Source: an uncultured Pelagibacteraceae bacterium
GTDB lineage: Bacteria; Pseudomonadota; Alphaproteobacteria; Pelagibacterales; AG-422-B15
Direction: 5' to 3'
Assembly: GCA_902610585.1 (NCBI GenBank)
Contig: CACLWE010000005.1
Span: 1-64,000 of the forward strand
DNA length: 64,000 nucleotides
The position numbers were made by a program, and so were the translations under genes. Below are positions 63,741 to 64,000 of this stretch, piece after piece. Numbering within the stretch: the first letter of the stretch is position 1; every line of letters begins with the position of its first letter. The notes under the pieces were generated by a model. It was not told the origin of the DNA. It saw only the letters and a program-made list of their open reading frames with translations, and did not search any database.

Positions 63741-64000
63741 ATGAAATTAAGTCAATTTGACTTTGAACTACCAGATAATCTGATCGCTGAAAGACCATGT
63801 GAGCCTCGAGAAGAATCGAGGATGTTGGTTTATAAAAATGAGATATCTGATACGAACTTCAGTAAATTTATTGATTATGTTGGCCATAATGACTTGGTTG
63901 TAATTAATAACACAAAAGTTATCCCTATTTTCCTTGAGGGATTTCACTCAAAAAAAAACATTAAGGTTACACTTCATAAAAAATTATCAAGCAATAAGTG
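63741..64000 (+). CDS. queA: S-adenosylmethionine:tRNA ribosyltransferase-isomerase (5' part)
   Basis: The gene runs off the right edge; 86 codons are present. The start MKLSQFDFELPDNLIAERP is the QueA N-terminal signature, followed by ESRMLV and DLVVINNTKVIP (usual D-L-L-V-x-N-D-T-K-V-I/L-P). The enzyme builds epoxyqueuosine in tRNA wobble positions. It follows the cyclophilin by 5 bases, the usual alphaproteobacterial order coaD-ppi-queA. The YhhQ-like transporter at 15694 could supply the queuosine precursor. Confidence 0.9.
   Translation, partial: MKLSQFDFELPDNLIAERPCEPREESRMLVYKNEISDTNFSKFIDYVGHNDLVVINNTKVIPIFLEGFHSKKNIKVTLHKKLSSNK

Noticed and set aside
1..64000. tRNA, rRNA, transposase, integrase or prophage genes
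   Set aside because: Gaps longer than 70 bases were read on both strands by eye and no cloverleaf arms, rRNA segments or mobile-element proteins were recognised; a covariance-model scan would settle short RNAs.

Overview
The window is AT-rich chromosomal DNA from a small, tightly packed genome. Most genes are separated by fewer than 50 bases, and four tail-to-tail gene pairs overlap at their 3' ends. The core gene order argS-(SPOR position)-nagZ-scpA-scpB ... tatA-tatB-tatC-serS-surE-yajC-secD-secF and uvrA-ssb-gyrA-coaD-ppi-queA is alphaproteobacterial. AprMBA, Xsc and polyamine genes, together with the low GC, suggest a free-living, streamlined marine alphaproteobacterium (SAR11-like or HIMB59/AEGEAN-169-like). 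The clade is an inference; no rRNA, tRNA, prophage, insertion sequence or CRISPR array was seen.

Layout. 1-3796: a type I secretion cassette, made of a methionine/glycine-repeat protein with an RTX/serralysin-like C-terminal secretion domain, an ABC exporter and a HlyD adaptor. 3843-4725: an APS-kinase-like P-loop protein overlapping a small HxGH nucleotidylyltransferase. 4722-12086 (minus strand): an eight-gene directon with FAH hydrolase, MhpA-type flavin hydroxylase, CMD protein, GST, then aprM-aprB-aprA and a small unknown gene. 12161-18889: a Tat-exported sulfatase, a VOC dioxygenase-like protein, small membrane transporters, an esterase, a patatin and a TANGO2/NRDE protein. 19028-22455: thiolase and FadB/J-type beta-oxidation enzyme. 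22505-31161: taurine-type aminotransferase, FAD/GcvT demethylase-like enzyme, sulfoacetaldehyde acetyltransferase (xsc), an amine oxidase, a methyltransferase and alanine dehydrogenase. 31158-37921: MetE-core-like protein, then a Pot-type polyamine ABC importer and agmatinase. 37923-44423: xthA, dGTPase, argS, a SPOR remnant, nagZ, scpAB. 44440-49437: a di-haem cytochrome and an iron(III) importer fbpABC behind two iron-box-like operators. 49521-55772: tatABC, serS, surE, yajC, secDF. 55774-64000: PuuD-like membrane domain, uvrA, ssb, gyrA, coaD, cyclophilin, and the 5' end of queA.

How it fits together. Tpa, Ald and Xsc form a recognised taurine dissimilation route (taurine to sulfoacetaldehyde to acetyl phosphate plus sulfite, with alanine dehydrogenase recycling pyruvate and releasing ammonium). 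AprABM can oxidise the sulfite to APS. The FAD/GcvT enzyme between tpa and xsc may feed methylated taurines into this route (inference). The Pot-type importer with agmatinase and a flavin amine oxidase points to polyamine nitrogen use. TatABC could export two twin-arginine proteins seen here, the sulfatase and the polyamine-type binding protein. The most unusual items are the Met-rich secreted repeat protein, the aromatic-plus-apr directon, the SPOR-less SPOR remnant, the paired iron boxes and a cyclophilin gene with two plausible starts that would give periplasmic or cytosolic products.
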